The position numbers were made by a program, and so were the translations under genes. Positions 18,201 to 24,198 of a stretch of DNA of 39,818 nucleotides are shown piece after piece. Position 1 is the stretch's first letter; each line of letters begins with the position of its first letter. Source of the DNA: an uncultured Verrucomicrobia subdivision 3 bacterium (GTDB lineage Bacteria > Verrucomicrobiota > Verrucomicrobiia > Limisphaerales > UBA11358); the NCBI GenBank assembly GCA_903850425.1, contig CAINLR010000139.1:1-39818 (forward strand), in the 5' to 3' direction. Under the pieces are notes generated by a model, which did no database searches, had not been told where the DNA came from, and saw nothing but the letters and a program-made list of their open reading frames with translations.

Positions 18201-18767
18201 GGTGTTGCCCAAATTGGCGTCCACGTTCAAGCCCAACGCGCCGCCAGAAATGATGACATTGCCGGTGTAAGGCTGGGATTCGGAATTGTAGCGGAAAGTC
18301 AACGTGCCGCCGCCGGTCTTGTTGAACCCTTGCGTCCCGCTCAACACAAAATAGAACCACAGCGTTGCCCCACTGTTGATTGAAAAAACCGGAATGCCGG
18401 AAGAAGTTTGCGCCGTGAGTTGCTCGGTGGACAAACTCGGGTTGCCCACCACCACATTGCCGGAGACGCCGGTCGTGGCCAGCGTGCCAAAGGTGTAAGG
18501 AAACGCGCCGCCCGTGCGGGTGGCCTGCACATCCACGGTCACATTGGAATTGATGTTGACCACGGCACCAGCGGCATTGGGCACAGTCGCCGGACTCCAG
18601 TTGGTCGCCACGCCCCAAGAACCATTCGTGGCATTGATCCAGGTATTTTGGGCATGAAGCATGCCGGCCGAGAACAGCATGCCCATCAACCCGGAAAGCA
18701 ACCCGCCGCCGACAAAGCGGAGAATTCCTACGTTACTGGCGAAATCGGTTTGAAAACGTCGGTTCAT
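12273..18767 (-). CDS. Giant secreted polysaccharide lyase family 8 enzyme inside a beta-strand-repeat protein (2164 aa)
   Basis: The order of parts is: signal peptide (about 1-40, ending MLHAQ); autotransporter-type beta-strand repeats (to about 490, e.g. LQKTDVGTLILNGVNTYTG); a bacterial Ig-like domain (about 500-590); a YDG-type domain (NRTYDGTTNATV, about 595-670); a polysaccharide lyase family 8 catalytic region (about 673-1390); further beta-repeat sequence; and a C-terminal beta domain ending KFYRVRSP. The PL8 part shows NWWDWEIG in the alpha/alpha toroid, GENLHGWFTGDG and PGTTEE. The catalytic Asn, His and Tyr of hyaluronate and chondroitin AC lyases correspond to N845 (GANLTDQ), H895 and Y904 (HTAHPYTGGYG). 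PL8 enzymes cut hyaluronan, chondroitin or xanthan by beta-elimination; the substrate here cannot be told. Typical PL8 proteins are 700-1000 residues, so this is a large fusion. Its ends are paralogous to the 1836-aa protein. It is divergent from the regulator gene. Confidence 0.88.
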   Translation of the reverse strand: MNRRFQTDFASNVGILRFVGGGLLSGLMGMLFSAGMLHAQNTWINATNGSWGVATNWSPATVPNAAGAVVNINSNVTVDVQATRTGGAFPYTFGTLATTGVSGNVVVGNPSLSTEQLTAQTSSGIPVFSINSGATLWFYFVLSGTQGFNKTGGGTLTFRYNSESQPYTGNVIISGGALGLNVDANLGNTNNDIVISNNAELYFNPTTAASVTLASSRSLTLACTAANLDVANTSYSLTIPGAIGESVAGSGLQKTDVGTLILNGVNTYTGATTISGGTLTIAGAGKLGNGNYAAAMVNNGIFNFNSSAAQTFSGTISGSGALNLNGSGVLTLTAANTYSGATTISAGTLALGSSANINNSPAIGIGAGATYDVSAISSYTLSGSTSLAASGVGASAIIKGATTGTVNLGSRPITLNCDGSNPTLFISQGTLSLTGQTITVNTFQPLANGTYTIIKQATGTITHSGSYTLAGTAGTGTITFSGANVQMTITGSSSVATSTTLSGIDAKIFGTNSSITATVSPNTATGTVQFFVDGSALGNAVTLSSGSAIISKTAQVSVGAHNITAAYSGTTGYSPSGTTNAAILTVTPRSLTVSATGVNRTYDGTTNATVILSDSRISGDDLSDSYTNAFFADPNVGTNKQVTVTGISISGSDAGNYSLANATATTTAKILAVGAPDEFDILRLYWQSNWIIGNPSAATLNNLATTANNYWSTLNTNAGRTYLWSDLTLGSGQSGINTGSSHMDATFGRLRSMALAWAAPGSPLQGNAALASAITNSLDWMCANIYTATVTEYDNWWDWEIGGMQNFNDTQVLVYPVLTAAQIASYTAAVDHFQPPNKGWMTGANLTDQCKGMLIRGIIGQNSGKMWNAQTNLSPVFLYVTNRDGYYRDGSFVFHTAHPYTGGYGLTLVGDVSQIVNLLLGSTWQIIDPNLTNVFNWVPQTYEPVNYYGEWMAMICGRTIARGPAGTSGQGFVNGIKPYAPPAAADAMAAWASLPQMPAGQYHFPAMDCIVSWRTNFCLALRMSSSRIYNFESFSGENLHGWFTGDGMAYLYLGNPDTQFTGDFWPTVDAYHLPGTTEEQFARPAPVNNSAYGAGTTTSQSWVGGAQVAKTYGAAGMSVAAYGTSLTAKKSWFMFDNEIVCLGAGITCVDGKGEVDTTVEDRRLGSSPTQNFTVNGFVNPPVMGWSSNLTATTWCALDGTGGYYFPGGATNLHAGFVSNTGAWSTIDVNDTVSPNTNTDNYMTLWFNHGTNPTNSTYAYVILPNYTASGMATYTASPDMVVLTNTSNVQAASKPSLGVVAANFWVDGTNSAGLITVNKKSSVITSANIFQIAVGVSDPTQTNRGSISVTLNRAATGVLSMDPGVTVVQLSPQIILSVNVSGAAGKSFQAVFSSPTNALVWDANPSGTGTHPLDGSGTWNSSNTNWWNGSADVAWNDTNPLTAAFGATGTAGTVTVTGAHTNTWLLFNPSASGTYTLSGTGSLTITNGIMANTSANVNVPVTLPVSQIWTVASNQVVSLGSAVTLGSGAILSLTGGGAVQLNAGNNQLPTTTTMTFAGNGIFDLGGNRQALANILPPNSYVGSVQNGNLTVTAAGGFSPFGTLTSPSTLDMSGLSSFTYSNGSQNFTLQGTAAVSGIFNLNLAGSNSITAANIYIGNGGGTSLPTGNLFLGQTNIFNTGNFQLGAYRGSGNVYFESGLNTSNVTFRGITGGSSRLGTMTILSQSSGASQTDTIDLGAANVDALIGTLYVLNTAQPGVTETATLNFGNGTFDITTLDLAYVNSANNGTANSTGNFNQNGGLARVQTLNFGATGNTAGTPIFKPSYTLASGATLAVQTITAAAGVPYNALTVRNLNLSGGTVSNYNATTDLTISGADSSSGGVINIVLGDGTLSTFNTGSGRAITVQNTAPISGSGNLNKIGSGTLTLIGTHPYTGTTLVSAGTLLVNGALGTNTVTVASGATLGGAGSIGGVTTLQSGGMLQPGNASGIGTLTNRALNLGDNAGAVTASRFSISAGGKIFTAALNVSGTHTINLLDASLPLGTNTLITYTGTIGGSGFTGIKLGTVPSLPTGATAYLRNTDSVVQLVVAPLVAPTLANVISFVAGGLSLSFSGSSGQSYQLLSSTNLSMPLTNWLPLTNGFFGTGTISFMDSVATNQQKFYRVRSP

Positions 18768-18780
18768 AATTAAAAAAATC

Positions 18781-18808
18781 GCGGCGCGTCCAACTAATAG
18801 AGGCCCGT
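18781..18808. repeat. Degenerate copy of the 4606-4641 stem-loop sequence
   Basis: The bases CGCGG.GCGTCCAAC..AATAGA.GCCC here match the stem-loop at 4608-4636, including its loop, with one small gap. The stem itself is imperfect in this copy. It lies just upstream of the ATG of the PL8 gene. Two copies suggest a dispersed palindromic repeat, though chance similarity is possible. Confidence 0.4.
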
Positions 18809-18914
18809 GCTGTGTTCCAACTCAATCCAAGCCAAAAAACTGCCGCATGGTTAAAGCGCGACCAGTTTGATTCACGGATACCGCAACGGGAGCAACACTT
18901 TCGGATTTGCTGAC

Positions 18915-18984
18915 GAGGATTTGCTTCCGGGCTGGTGGACGCCGACATAGCTGATGGCTTGACGGCGCAATTGGTCGTGGTCAT
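18915..18984 (-). pseudogene. Remnant of the start of a pseudopilin gene
   Basis: Starting at an ATG at 18984 the frame reads MTTTNCAVKPSAMSASTSPEA. This aligns with the start of the pseudopilin at 11985, [21 protein letters not shown]. The two share ten or more of the first 21 positions, at the same distance from the operator. After EAN the similarity stops before the FTLIELL cleavage helix, so nothing functional remains. The piece now sits in the long leader of the PL8 gene. It shows that this region once had the same arrangement as the 11-12 kb block. Confidence 0.7.
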
Positions 18985-19034
18985 CCGTTTAATCTAGGCT
19001 GTGGTTTTCAGGCCTAAACCTAACAGGTCGGGGC

Positions 19035-19081
19035 TGCGCGGCAATTGACGGTTTGCGCAAACATGGTAACTTTTGCGCAAA
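19035..19081. promoter_or_regulatory. Operator copy B between the PL8 gene and the regulator
   Basis: TTTGCGCAAA occurs at 19052-19061 and 19072-19081, with centres 20 bp apart, and a weaker box TGCGCGGCAA at 19035-19044. The last box ends 12 bases before the regulator ATG at 19094, so bound protein would cover the start region and autoregulation is likely. On the minus strand the hexamers TTGCCG (19044-19039) and TAGGTT (19022-19017) are kept as in copy A and may drive the PL8 gene through a leader of about 250 bases. Confidence 0.75.
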
Positions 19082-19093
19082 TCTGTTTTTCCC

Positions 19094-20257
19094 ATGAAAC
19101 GTCAGCCTAAAATCGCCGTGGCGCTGCCCGACTCCAAACCCTGGGGCATCACGCGCTTCTTCAATGGCGTCAACGAATACGCCCACGAGCAGCACTGGCT
19201 GCTGACTTCCTGCCCGGTGAACCCGGAAAGCACCGAGGATTTCCCGCTCGAATGGTCGCGGCTGAAATCCTGGAAGGTGGATGGAATTATTTTGCAGGCG
19301 AATGATTCCAAACAATCCGAACAGCTCCGCAAGTGGAGCATCCCGATGGTCAACATCGGCGAAGATCTCGGAGCTGACTGCAAAATCCCCCGCGTCGCGC
19401 AAAACAATCCGCAGGTCGGCCGGCTCGCCGCGGAACACCTAATAGGTTTGGGGTTGAAGAATCTGGCGTATCACGGCGTCCAAGGCCGGTGGTATTCTGA
19501 CGAGCGGATGCAGGGTTTCAAACAGGCCGCCAAGGAAGCCCGCTTGAAGGTCAATATTTTTTGCCTGCCACACATGACGCGCGATGCGCTGTGGAATGAG
19601 CGTTACGAGCCAATCAAACGCTGGCTGAAAACCCTGCCGCTGCCCGCCGGCGTTTTTGCCGTGCATGATTACCGCGCGCTCATTGTGCTGTCCGCCTGCC
19701 GCGAACTCGGCCTGCGCGTGCCGGAAGACGTGGCGGTGATCGGCTCGGACAACGATTTGATGGTCTGCGAATTTTCCACGCCCACACTCACCAGCGTTTG
19801 CGTCAACGCGTATCGGATGGGCTATGAATCGGCGCGGCTGCTGCACCAGTTGATGCAGGGGAAGACGCCGCTGCACGATCCGGTGTTGATTGATCCCTCT
19901 GAAGTTGCCGCCAGAACTTCCACCGATGTATTGCACATTGACGACCCGGCGGTCAAAAAAGCCGTCACCTACATGCGCAACCATTTTGCTGAGTCTTTCA
20001 AAATGGATCAGGTGGCCGAAGTTGCGGGCGTATCGCGCCGCTTGCTCGAAATGCGTTTTCGCGCGGAACGGAAAACTTCGCCGGCGGAATTTCTCGTCCA
20101 ACTCAGAATTCAAAAAGCCAAGGCTCTGCTCGCCAGCCACAATCAGCACCCCGGCGAGGAGATTGCCCGCGTCTGCGGCTTCGGCACGGGGAAAAATTTG
20201 CGTGCGGCCTTTCAACGTATCCTCAAGGCGTCGCCAAACGATTTTCGTCCGGAATAA
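19094..20257 (+). CDS. XylR-like transcriptional regulator (LacI-type sensor domain + AraC-type DNA-binding domain)
   Basis: A 387-residue protein. I chose the ATG at 19094 over the upstream TTG at 19073, because the latter lies inside the operator. Residues 1 to about 275 form a LacI/periplasmic-binding-protein-like sensor, with IAVALPDSKPWGITRFFNG, WKVDGIILQ, RMQGFKQAAKEARL, ELGLRVPEDVAVIGSDND and TSVCVNAYRMGYESARLL. Residues about 285-387 form an AraC-type two-helix-turn-helix domain (MDQVAEVAGVSRRLLEMRF, then EEIARVCGFGTGKNLRAAFQ). In XylR-type regulators a sugar binds the first domain and the second activates catabolic promoters. The ligand here is unknown, probably a sugar released from the glycan targeted by the adjoining operon. 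It diverges from the PL8 gene and converges on the glycan operon. It is the natural candidate to bind the TTTGCGCAAA arrays at 12.05, 19.05 and 31.85 kb. Confidence 0.9.
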   Translation: MKRQPKIAVALPDSKPWGITRFFNGVNEYAHEQHWLLTSCPVNPESTEDFPLEWSRLKSWKVDGIILQANDSKQSEQLRKWSIPMVNIGEDLGADCKIPRVAQNNPQVGRLAAEHLIGLGLKNLAYHGVQGRWYSDERMQGFKQAAKEARLKVNIFCLPHMTRDALWNERYEPIKRWLKTLPLPAGVFAVHDYRALIVLSACRELGLRVPEDVAVIGSDNDLMVCEFSTPTLTSVCVNAYRMGYESARLLHQLMQGKTPLHDPVLIDPSEVAARTSTDVLHIDDPAVKKAVTYMRNHFAESFKMDQVAEVAGVSRRLLEMRFRAERKTSPAEFLVQLRIQKAKALLASHNQHPGEEIARVCGFGTGKNLRAAFQRILKASPNDFRPE

Positions 20258-20265
20258 ATCCGTTT

Positions 20266-20335
20266 GGGGCGCCGAGCATTACTCGGCCAGTGAGAAAAAA
20301 GGCGCATCAATGAGCCGAGCAATGCTCAGCGTTCC
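20266..20335. terminator. Inverted repeat between two convergent genes (bidirectional terminator)
   Basis: A 22-base arm at 20266-20287 pairs with 20314-20335 at 18 of 22 positions, around a 26-base loop. Both arms contain GCCGAGCA..GCTCGGC-like sequence. It begins 8 bases after the regulator stop codon and ends 20 bases before the stop of the esterase gene on the other strand, so it could end both transcripts. Each arm is itself partly palindromic (GCCGAG..CTCGGC), as in REP-like elements. Confidence 0.6.
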
Positions 20336-20355
20336 GCTTTTGCGAGGTCGCCGAA

Positions 20356-21708
20356 TTATCTCAGCAGCACCGGCTGGTCAGCCTTCAACGCTTTCAGCCA
20401 TGCCGCCGCGCGTTGGTTGAAAGGCGTTTCACCGTGCTTGTCGGTTTTGGGCGCTTGATGCCCGGCTTCCGGAAGAACCACAACTTCGACCGGCCCGCCC
20501 AGCAGATTGCACATTGCAAAAACATTCGAGGCCGGACAAGTCGTTTCCATCAAGCCGGGACCGACGAGCGCGGGACATTTCACCCGATGCGCAAAATTGA
20601 TCGCATCGAAGTAACGGCTCGTGTTCATGATTTTTTCGGCATCCGGGCCATTGGCGTGTGCCTGCCAGTAAGGCCAACCCCAGCCACGACCGATTTGTTG
20701 CGCCGTGTTGCCGCAGCCCGCCGGCTCCAACGCCATGAACGCGGTAACTTTGGGGCACAACGCCGCCGTCACGATCGATTGCAAGCCGCCCTGGCTGGTT
20801 CCTTTGACAACCAGAATTTTTCCATTCCAATCGGGACGCGTGGTCAGGTATTCGGCTGCCCGCTGACAACCGAGAAACATCCGCAGAAAATAACTCGTCT
20901 CGCGATTCGTCTGGCCGATGGCTGTGTATTCTTTCAAGGTCGTGTCCGCGAGTTTCTGAAATTCACTTTCCGGCAAATCAAACGGGACATCATGCGCACT
21001 GGTGTTCAGCACGAGCCAGCCATCGCGGGCGAGGCCGGTGACATTCTCGCGCTTGAGCTGATAGACCCCCGCATATTGCACCAGCAGAATCGCGGGATAT
21101 TTGCCGGAAGCTTTCGGCCGGGCCAGTTGACCAAAAACATGCGAGCCGTTGATGTTGTCGAGCTCCAGTTTGTAATAATCAATGGCTGGTTCGTTGGCGA
21201 GCGCAACTGGTTCAAGTTTCGGATTAAGCGGAAGTTTTTTCGACGCGGCAATTTTTCCGTCCCAAAACGCATCAAAATCATCCGGCACCGGCAGCGGCCA
21301 GCGAATGTTTTTGTAATCCGCCGTCGCGCCAGCAAACGTAGTAAATTTCTGCCCCGAAGTCGTTGTCCCGCTCACGGTGAACAACAGTGAACCCGGCTCA
21401 TCCAGCGAAGTTTGAAATTCGGCGATGTGATTGGTCAGTTCCAATTTTCCGGAAACGACCACTTTGGCGTCGTGCAACTTTGCGGTGTATTCCACTTGCT
21501 TCACGGCATCGGTCGCACCATCGCGCGCTTCAAGTCGCACAATGATTTTTTCTCCGATATGGTAAATGCCCGTCGGATTGGCCGTGCGCGCAACGACGCC
21601 GACCGGGCGCGGCACAGGCGCTGCCGGTTCGGTTTGCGCATTGACTTGAGCGGCGAAACAAAAAGTGGCAACAAATAACAATGGGCGGATTATAGATGAT
21701 GGCGTCAT
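20356..21708 (-). CDS. Secreted acetyl-xylan-esterase-like hydrolase (AXE1/CE7 fold)
   Basis: A 450-residue product from the ATG at 21708, which begins a clear signal peptide (SIIRPLLFVATFCFAAQVNA). A longer frame reaches 21792 but would put 28 residues before it and overlap the GH92 gene. An N-terminal beta-sandwich (about 30-150) precedes an alpha/beta-hydrolase of the AXE1 family, which removes acetyl groups from sugars. The catalytic serine is S305 (GTSQGG) and the histidine H417 (EAGHQ). The usual acid, Asp in GL(I/M)D..CPP, is replaced by E388 (GLMETTCP). It is the last gene of the glycan operon, 62 bases after GH92, and is followed by a terminator. The likely task is deacetylation of the glycan so that the glycosidases can act. 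Activity with the Glu variant is unproven. Confidence 0.85.
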   Translation of the reverse strand: MTPSSIIRPLLFVATFCFAAQVNAQTEPAAPVPRPVGVVARTANPTGIYHIGEKIIVRLEARDGATDAVKQVEYTAKLHDAKVVVSGKLELTNHIAEFQTSLDEPGSLLFTVSGTTTSGQKFTTFAGATADYKNIRWPLPVPDDFDAFWDGKIAASKKLPLNPKLEPVALANEPAIDYYKLELDNINGSHVFGQLARPKASGKYPAILLVQYAGVYQLKRENVTGLARDGWLVLNTSAHDVPFDLPESEFQKLADTTLKEYTAIGQTNRETSYFLRMFLGCQRAAEYLTTRPDWNGKILVVKGTSQGGLQSIVTAALCPKVTAFMALEPAGCGNTAQQIGRGWGWPYWQAHANGPDAEKIMNTSRYFDAINFAHRVKCPALVGPGLMETTCPASNVFAMCNLLGGPVEVVVLPEAGHQAPKTDKHGETPFNQRAAAWLKALKADQPVLLR

Positions 21709-21770
21709 ATTTGATTGTGCGGACAGCTTACTATTAGCAATAAAGGTGCGTCTATCTTTGGAAAGGACTT

Positions 21771-24131
21771 TCATTTTGCGGTTTCTGCCCATGCTGGATT
21801 AGGTTTGGCGGATAGCACAAAGTCCAGTCGCGCGCCTTGCCGAATCTGCTCTTGGGTGATGACCAATTTGGCGAGCGGTTTGCCGTTGAGCGTGACCGAT
21901 TGGACGTAGCAATTCTTTTCCGGATCAGGCCCGGCGGTGATGATGAAATCCTTGGCCGTGTAACAATCGGGTTGCAGGTGAATCACCACACGGTCGAGCA
22001 TCGGGGCGGTGAGCTCGTAGCTGGGATTCAGTTCGCAGCCGCCGCGCAACTGAAACAAGCCCATCGCCATGAGTGCGCTGAGCGAACCCATCTGGCCTTG
22101 ATCCTCGTCGTCGTGGGCGTAAGCTTCAGATGAGGTCGTGGTCAGCTTGTAATTGGCTTCATAGACTTTGCGCACCCAGCGTTGCGACTTCACCGGATCG
22201 CCGAGCGAATTGAAGAGGTGCGCGTGATGGAAGCCGGTGTTGTTTTCATATTGCAGCCAGCCGAACCGAAAATTCTGCGGCTTCGCGCGTTCGAATTGTT
22301 CTTCCAACCGCTGGATGGTTTTCTCCCGGCCACCCATGACTTGCATCATGCCATCCAGGTCATTGACGGGAAACCACGTCAGCACCGCCGAGAAGCTTTC
22401 CAGAAAACCCTGTTTGTTGTAGGGCAGCGGATCGAAGGGTTCAACCCAGGTGCCGTCCGCATTGCGCGGCTGCAACCAGCCGTGCGCTGGATTGTAAAGA
22501 TTCGTCCAACCGAGCGAACGGCGCAGATAACGGTCGGCGTCTTCGGTGTGACCGAGCTTCAACGCGACCTCGCCGAGAATCCAGTCGCAGAAAGAATTTT
22601 CCACCGTGCGCGTGACCGACCATTTGTGTTCGCCCAAATCCGCCGGCATCCAACCGCCAAACTTGTCGTAGATGTCCACGTCGCCCATCGGACGGTTCGT
22701 GCCTTTGTGCAGGGCTTTCATCGCGGTCAAGGCGTGTTCGCCGTCCACGCCGGGCAGATTCATTTGCACCGCGCGACCGAGCAGCGGCGCGGCCTGGTCG
22801 CCCGACATGATGTAATCCACTCGCCCGGGAGTCGCGCCCATGGGCAGTTCGCCAGTGTCGTCATAAAACCGCAGCCACGAATTGCAAAAATCGCGCAAGA
22901 CGTCGGGATAAGCCAGTCCCCAGAGGGTATCGAGATTTTGCTGCGTCCACCAAAACGAATCCGAAGCGTGCATCGCAAACGCCGGCTCACCCTTTTCGTT
23001 GAGCGGAACGGATTTGATTTCGATGGATTGGTTTTTGCTGCCGATGGGATACTGACCGTTCACGTCATGGTTGATTTCGCTGAACTGGCCATCGTGGTAA
23101 AGCGGATACTTGCCATTCACGTCGCTGAAGTCACCACGCCCCAGCAAAGCGTGCCAAAGGCCGTTGTAAAATTTTATTTTCCGATCCGGCGATCCCGTGA
23201 CTTCGATGCGGCTCAAAGCGGCATTCCATTCATCGCGAGCGGAATTATGCACCGCATCAAAATCCCAGCCGGGCAATTCGGTGTTCAGATTCAACCGCGC
23301 CTGCTCAATCGAACAATACGAAATGGCTACCTTCATTTGCACCGTGGTGCCGGCGGACACTTTGCCGAAATTCAGCACGAGGCCGTTGTTCTCGCCTTTA
23401 ATACCATTGAGGTTCCGAACCATTTCCTGTGTGCGCCAGCCGTCCAGCGACTTGAACGGACGATCCGTCGTGAGCACAAAGAAAACCTGCGTGGGCACGA
23501 CCAGCCGGGAATCCGTCGAGAGCCGCGCGTCGGCGAAAATCAAACTACCTTCGAGCGTATCGGGGGCGGTGCGTTTGATATCGCAGCTAAACATCCGCGC
23601 CTCGTTCCACACGCCGGTGAGCGGCAGGAGCACGGCGGCTTCATCCGCCCGCTCGAACGTGTAGCGATGAAAGCCGACGCGCCGCGTGGCGGTGATTTCG
23701 ACGTCAATGTCGTAGCGATCAAGATGAAGTTTTTGGTAGCCCGGAGTGATGGTTTGCGTTGGCGGATTAAATCCTGATTTCCAGCGTTCCGCTCCAGGAA
23801 TCGGGTTCACCGTGCCGGACACTGGCATCGCTGCGAGTCCACCCATTTGGAATTCGTGAATATGGCTAAAGCCAAAAATATTCGTCTGTGAATTCTGGTA
23901 GCCGGTGTGATAGTAGCCGCAAATTTCCGTGTCCGGTGCGAGCTTCACCATGCCGAACGGCCGCGCCGCCGCCGTCATGAAAAAATTGCGGCAGCGGTCA
24001 GAGCTGATGAGCGGATGCACCAAATCCACCGGCGACTCCGCACCCGGCTCGGCGAATACATTCACGGCGGCAAGCGAAGCGAACAGCAATATGGCAAACG
24101 CGGAACAACATTTTCTATGGTCTAATTTCAT
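21771..24131 (-). CDS. Secreted GH92 family alpha-mannosidase
   Basis: A 786-residue protein from ATG 24131 (MKLDHRKCC); six more codons upstream are possible. The signal peptide is SAFAILLFASLAAVNVFA. The whole protein fits glycoside hydrolase family 92 (usually about 750 residues), calcium-dependent exo-alpha-mannosidases. Family motifs include CGYYHTGYQN, FGFSHIHEFQMGG, the toroid segment FWWTQQNLDTLWGLAYPDVL and YDDTGELPMGATPGR. The catalytic-base region DDEDQGQMG has D675 and D677 at the positions of the conserved Asp pair. The segment that usually reads GNEP and carries the general acid reads YENNTGFHHAHLFN here (E629), so this is a divergent subgroup whose linkage preference cannot be assumed. 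It is sixth in the glycan operon, 67 bases after the carbohydrate-binding gene. It should release mannose from alpha-mannosides such as N-glycans or mannan. Confidence 0.9.
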   Translation of the reverse strand: MKLDHRKCCSAFAILLFASLAAVNVFAEPGAESPVDLVHPLISSDRCRNFFMTAAARPFGMVKLAPDTEICGYYHTGYQNSQTNIFGFSHIHEFQMGGLAAMPVSGTVNPIPGAERWKSGFNPPTQTITPGYQKLHLDRYDIDVEITATRRVGFHRYTFERADEAAVLLPLTGVWNEARMFSCDIKRTAPDTLEGSLIFADARLSTDSRLVVPTQVFFVLTTDRPFKSLDGWRTQEMVRNLNGIKGENNGLVLNFGKVSAGTTVQMKVAISYCSIEQARLNLNTELPGWDFDAVHNSARDEWNAALSRIEVTGSPDRKIKFYNGLWHALLGRGDFSDVNGKYPLYHDGQFSEINHDVNGQYPIGSKNQSIEIKSVPLNEKGEPAFAMHASDSFWWTQQNLDTLWGLAYPDVLRDFCNSWLRFYDDTGELPMGATPGRVDYIMSGDQAAPLLGRAVQMNLPGVDGEHALTAMKALHKGTNRPMGDVDIYDKFGGWMPADLGEHKWSVTRTVENSFCDWILGEVALKLGHTEDADRYLRRSLGWTNLYNPAHGWLQPRNADGTWVEPFDPLPYNKQGFLESFSAVLTWFPVNDLDGMMQVMGGREKTIQRLEEQFERAKPQNFRFGWLQYENNTGFHHAHLFNSLGDPVKSQRWVRKVYEANYKLTTTSSEAYAHDDEDQGQMGSLSALMAMGLFQLRGGCELNPSYELTAPMLDRVVIHLQPDCYTAKDFIITAGPDPEKNCYVQSVTLNGKPLAKLVITQEQIRQGARLDFVLSAKPNPAWAETAK

Positions 24132-24198
24132 AATTCCTTGGCGAAACAAATGTCGCTTGGAAATTTGCCAACGGGTTGCAAATGTAAATTTGCCTCAA

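Noticed and set aside
22182-23777. Long plus-strand open frame (531 codons) opposite the GH92 gene
   Set aside because: It is antisense to a gene with clear family motifs, is rich in Arg, His and Gln as GC-rich shadow frames are, and has no recognisable domain.
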